In this document: one piece after another, positions 60,733 through 64,000 of the stretch
How the letters are laid out: each line of letters begins with the position of its first letter
Position numbering within the stretch: the first letter of the stretch is position 1
Source of the DNA: UMGS75 sp963648435
GTDB taxonomy: Bacteria; Bacillota_I; Bacilli_A; ML615J-28; CAG-313
DNA length: 64,000 bases
Direction: 5' to 3'
Assembly (NCBI GenBank): GCA_963648435.1
Contig: CAVJDT010000001.1
Coordinates: 1-64,000 of the forward strand
Translations under genes and position numbers: made by a program
Notes under the pieces: model-generated
Told to the model about the DNA's origin: nothing
The model's input: the letters and a program-made list of their open reading frames with translations, nothing else
Database searches by the model: none

Positions 60733-60852
60733 ATGAAGCAAATTATTGATAAAACGATAGATAAATACATGCAAGTAGTGCTTTATCATTATAAAAATAA
60801 TAATATAGATGCAATATCTATGGTTTATTCTTTGCTACATACATTCAAATAG
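60733..60852 (+). CDS. Possible 39-residue peptide
   Basis: A short frame (MKQIIDKTIDKYMQVVLYHY...) with a weak ribosome site. It reads as two short helices and has no known relative. It could be chance or the remnant of a larger gene. The remainder of 60641-61036 holds only the promoter below. Confidence 0.25.
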   Translation: MKQIIDKTIDKYMQVVLYHYKNNNIDAISMVYSLLHTFK

Positions 60853-60963
60853 ATTGATTATCTATAATTACTGTTTTAAAGAATTAATGCTTTGAATTTT
60901 AGACAAATTGCTTAAAATGTATAATAATATGACAATTTAATTATTTTGTAGTTACAAAATGGC

Positions 60964-60992
60964 TAGACACAAAAACTAAAATTTGATATAAT
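60964..60992 (+). promoter_or_regulatory. Promoter of the large lipoprotein gene
   Basis: TAGACA and TATAAT are 17 bases apart, with TGA before the -10 (extended -10 TGATATAAT), 45 bases before the start. Confidence 0.7.
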
Positions 60993-61036
60993 ATTGGTGT
61001 AATATATGACTATTCATGAAAGGAGTATGAAATATT

Positions 61037-64000
61037 ATGAAACAGATTAGAATATTAAGCATTTTCTTACTTGCTATTTTGCTATCATTTGTTTTTACTG
61101 GCTGTAAAGAAACAAGTAAATATGATATTAAAGAAGTAAAAAATGCTAAAAATGTGGTTATTAATAAAAAAGAACTAAAAGTTAGTTTTGATGTAGATAA
61201 TATAGTTAGTGAATTTAATCAAACTAATATTGTTATAACTAATGCTAAAGCACTAGTTTATACTGATAAAGATTGTTCTAAAGAAGCTGAAGTACCTTTA
61301 AAACTTGAAGAAGGAAATAATAAATTTTATTTTAAAGTAATTTTAGATAAGGATAATAAACTATTAAAGAAAACGATATGGGAATTAAACATTAATAGAT
61401 TAGAAAAAATTGAAGGTACTGAATATGAATTATATTCATTTGAAAATCGTTATAATGTTGGTGATACCTTTAAAGGTGGAAGAATTAAAAAGACCATAAA
61501 TGGTAATGAAAAATACATTGAAATTACTGAAGATATGGTAACAGGATTTACAACTACTAAAGAAGGTAAATATCAAGTAACAATTAACTATGAAGGTCAA
61601 ACTTTCAGTGTTGAAATTACCGTTTATGAAAAATACCAATTGCTGATTCCTGATTATTCAGAAATTATCCCTAGTGAATTAAATGTAGATGATATTTATC
61701 ATGATTTAGCTGTTATGATTGCAAAAATTAAGTATGGTAATGAAAACTTAGAAGAATTAGTACAAGAAGTACTAGATGATAGTGATTTAGAACATTATTG
61801 TTTTATTTTAAGTAGAGCCTTTAAAGAAGCAGGCTTTACAAAAACACAACTTGAATGCTTGATTAATCATATTTTACAATGTTTTGAAGGTTATGATTCT
61901 AATAATTCTAACTTTATTGATGCAATTATTGATATGTTAACAAGAGTCATAAGCGTTTTTGATAATGTTGATTCCATCATTTCTGAAGAACAAATTGGTC
62001 AAATTGTATTTACTTTGTATAAAAACTATAAACAAGGCTATTTAAGACATCAAGCTATTATTGATGCCTTAAAAGAAGATCCTAAGTATGAAGCCTTGAT
62101 AAAGACAGTTCAAGATACAGATCAATTATTGTTATGTCGTAATGAAGTTATGTATATTGGAATTGTGGGATATCAAGAATTAAGAGAAATCAGTAAAGTT
62201 ATTAAAAATGATATGGATATAGTTTCTAGGGTTATTGAAGTACTTAACGATTATATGGAAAATAATACCATTGAAATCAATGAAGAATTTATAACTAACC
62301 TAAATAAAGTTGGTGAAATCATTGATGGATTATTTCAAAAAATTGGTCCCAATACTTTAAATACTTGTTTAGTAATTTTAACTACAATGTTAGGTAAACA
62401 ATTTAATGATGTTAAGGAATATTTGGAAGATTTAAATACAATTGAAATAATTAAAAACCTTGACCCTATGGTTAAAATTATAATCAATTATTTAAAAAAT
62501 ATTAAGCTTCAAAATAAAGAAGAAATTGAAGAAACGTTAAATGCAATAATGCATATTACTAATTTTGATAATATTACTCTTGACTTTGAAACTAAAAAAG
62601 AATTGGGACAAAGTTTGGTTGTTGTATCTAAAATTCTTACATCTAAAATTAATGAACTATCACCAACTGAAAAGTTCCAATTAAATACTTTACTTAATAT
62701 TTTTTGTGAAAAAGATGGTAATAACATTTCCTCTACGAAGGTTTTTTCTTTAATTTCGAAACTTGCAAATGTTGATTTAAATAAAGCTACGACAGAAGAG
62801 TTAGTTTCCTATGTGGATGAACTTCAAAGTATTATGAAACCGGCTCAAAAACTTGGATATAGTTTAAATAGTCAAATAATAGTTAAACAAAATACCACAA
62901 AAGAAGAATTTGTTAATTTATTTAAAGATGAAATTAAACTTTATAAGTATACTTTAAATGAAAATAATGAATATGAAACAGAAAATGTTGAATTATCAGT
63001 TAATTTACTTACCATTTTTGATACAACTAGGGTGGGTGCTAAATTGTTTGAAGTTACTATTGATAATATGACTTTGGATATTGCTTATTTTGTGGAAGGA
63101 CTAGAACATGAATATGTGATGTCACCTAATAGTATTGTGGTTTTTACTGATTTATTAGTTTATGACCTTAACAATAATGTTTATCCAAACAAATGGTTTG
63201 AACTATCCGGTTATCCAGTAATAATTGTTGATAAACTTACCGGTTATGCATGTTCTGTAAAAATAGATTCCACTAAAGTAAAAATTGAAAATCCTGACAC
63301 TTCAACAATTGGTAAAAAACAAGGAATTTTAACGATAGATTTAGATGAATATGGTGTTTACTATTTACCTATTGAATACTATGTAATTAATTTAGAAAAT
63401 CCAGTAATTACTAAATATAATGTAGAACTAGATGATAAAATATATGTTGGTAAAAATAGTGTAGTTTCTGGCAATGTTATGGCTGAATATAATTACAAAA
63501 TTAAAGTAGAAGCCCTAGAAGAAACGAAAAAATTAGTTTGGCAATACGATAACCCACAGTTCATATCATTTGATGAAACAAATGTTACTGGTCTTGATAA
63601 AAATAAAGAAGGAACCCAAAAAGTTACAATTAATGTTAATGGTCAAAGTTTTGAGGCAGAAATTTATGTGCATCCTTTAAGTGATATGAAAAAAATCAAA
63701 AGTGTTTCTTTTTCAATGATGTATAATTATGTGGAAAACAAAGATTATAAAGAACAAGCTAACATAACTATTGTATGTGAGGCTAAAGAATATAGTTTTT
63801 ATGATGTAATTTATCAAGAAGCTTTAAAAGTAATTAAAGCATATAAACTTCCTTTTGAAATAACCCTTGAACCAATTGAAGAAGTTAAATTAGGTACTAC
63901 TACTTTTAAACTTACTGTTCATGATACCATTAATGATGAAGTATTTACCTTTGAAAATACTGTAAATATTATTGATAAAGATGAATTTCTACCGTTAAAA
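61037..64000 (+). CDS. Large surface lipoprotein with Ig-like domains (3' end outside window)
   Basis: The frame is open from ATG 61037 to the window end, at least 988 codons. It begins with a lipoprotein signal, lipobox FTGC (Cys23). Residues 120-200 hold a bacterial Ig-like domain (YNVGDTFKGGRI, then YEGQTFSVEITVYEK). Residues about 210-620 are a long helical region with many short Leu/Ile-rich helices and no recognised fold. Later parts again show Ig-like strands (LDKNKEGTQKVTINVNGQSF). A nearer ATG (61027) leads to a stop after eight codons, so 61037 is preferred. AAGGAG is 11 bases upstream. Function unknown, probably adhesion or cell-surface structure. Confidence 0.8.
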   Translation, partial: MKQIRILSIFLLAILLSFVFTGCKETSKYDIKEVKNAKNVVINKKELKVSFDVDNIVSEFNQTNIVITNAKALVYTDKDCSKEAEVPLKLEEGNNKFYFKVILDKDNKLLKKTIWELNINRLEKIEGTEYELYSFENRYNVGDTFKGGRIKKTINGNEKYIEITEDMVTGFTTTKEGKYQVTINYEGQTFSVEITVYEKYQLLIPDYSEIIPSELNVDDIYHDLAVMIAKIKYGNENLEELVQEVLDDSDLEHYCFILSRAFKEAGFTKTQLECLINHILQCFEGYDSNNSNFIDAIIDMLTRVISVFDNVDSIISEEQIGQIVFTLYKNYKQGYLRHQAIIDALKEDPKYEALIKTVQDTDQLLLCRNEVMYIGIVGYQELREISKVIKNDMDIVSRVIEVLNDYMENNTIEINEEFITNLNKVGEIIDGLFQKIGPNTLNTCLVILTTMLGKQFNDVKEYLEDLNTIEIIKNLDPMVKIIINYLKNIKLQNKEEIEETLNAIMHITNFDNITLDFETKKELGQSLVVVSKILTSKINELSPTEKFQLNTLLNIFCEKDGNNISSTKVFSLISKLANVDLNKATTEELVSYVDELQSIMKPAQKLGYSLNSQIIVKQNTTKEEFVNLFKDEIKLYKYTLNENNEYETENVELSVNLLTIFDTTRVGAKLFEVTIDNMTLDIAYFVEGLEHEYVMSPNSIVVFTDLLVYDLNNNVYPNKWFELSGYPVIIVDKLTGYACSVKIDSTKVKIENPDTSTIGKKQGILTIDLDEYGVYYLPIEYYVINLENPVITKYNVELDDKIYVGKNSVVSGNVMAEYNYKIKVEALEETKKLVWQYDNPQFISFDETNVTGLDKNKEGTQKVTINVNGQSFEAEIYVHPLSDMKKIKSVSFSMMYNYVENKDYKEQANITIVCEAKEYSFYDVIYQEALKVIKAYKLPFEITLEPIEEVKLGTTTFKLTVHDTINDEVFTFENTVNIIDKDEFLPLK

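Noticed and set aside
1..64000. Mycoplasma-type code with TGA as Trp
   Set aside because: Several genes end naturally at TGA before terminators or overlapping starts, and Trp is TGG throughout.

Overview
The window is low-GC, standard-code DNA. TGA is a genuine stop (for example at 17171, 22503, 29490 and 52064) and Trp is read from TGG. Gene content points to a fermentative, strictly anaerobic member of the Bacillota. The mix of Rex, AdhE, several [FeFe] hydrogenases, a V-type ATPase, PnrA/BMP nucleoside uptake and many short lipoproteins suggests a Mollicutes-related or Erysipelotrichia-like Bacilli lineage. That placement is an inference. No rRNA, tRNA or CRISPR array was seen.

Layout. 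1-6434 is an accessory stretch: the 3' end of a coiled-coil membrane protein, a decayed transposase, a MATE exporter cut off from its probable terminator by an IS3-family element (2387-3752), a VTC/DUF4956 polyphosphate-type pair, a small lipoprotein and a decayed RecG-like ATP-binding gene. 6491-12686 holds pckA with a cre-like box, a large leaderless protein with a duplicated unknown domain plus BspA-like leucine-rich repeats, a YfcE-type phosphodiesterase and a LysR regulator. 12693-21777 is one co-directional redox block: rex, adhE, a phosphotransferase, two tiny [2Fe-2S] proteins, a PAS-linked sensory [FeFe] hydrogenase, a SpoIIE/PP2C phosphatase and a group B [FeFe] hydrogenase. 21850-34408 is dominated by nucleoside and nucleobase uptake: a CAT-like acetyltransferase, a BMP lipoprotein with its ABC transporter, mntP, a guanine-type purine riboswitch in front of an AzgA/PbuG-type permease, a uracil permease and a frameshifted second AzgA-type copy. 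34750-37471 is a graveyard of a duplicated lipoprotein and a decayed C39-like peptidase. 37705-41840 encodes a trimeric HydCBA hydrogenase. 42066-46415 holds a small membrane protein, a cupin, a 5'-nucleotidase-like lipoprotein and a membrane protein. 46487-46889 is a tandem array of 107-bp units, each with a conserved hairpin. 47384-50452 encodes an ECF sigma factor, a membrane anti-sigma-like protein and an S8 protease with an unusual catalytic residue. 50643-52064 is a TMEM164/YwaF-like protein. 52233-60593 is a nine-gene V-type ATPase operon in the order known from Enterococcus hirae, with Na+-type ligands in subunit K. The window ends inside a very large lipoprotein gene (61037 onward).

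How it fits together. AdhE reoxidises NADH to ethanol, HydABC can dispose of electrons as H2, and Rex is positioned to read NADH/NAD+. The sensory hydrogenase, phosphatase and small ferredoxins look like a signalling branch of the same redox control. The surface 5'-nucleotidase, the BMP/ABC importer and the NCS2 permeases form a purine and pyrimidine salvage set. The V-ATPase probably couples ATP to a Na+ gradient. Several promoters share an unusual TTGCAA -35 box with a TATAAT- or TAAAAT-type -10 at 16-17 bp. The most novel material is the 107-bp hairpin array next to the sigma/anti-sigma/protease locus, the structured internal start of that protease, and the duplicated-domain LRR protein at 8414.
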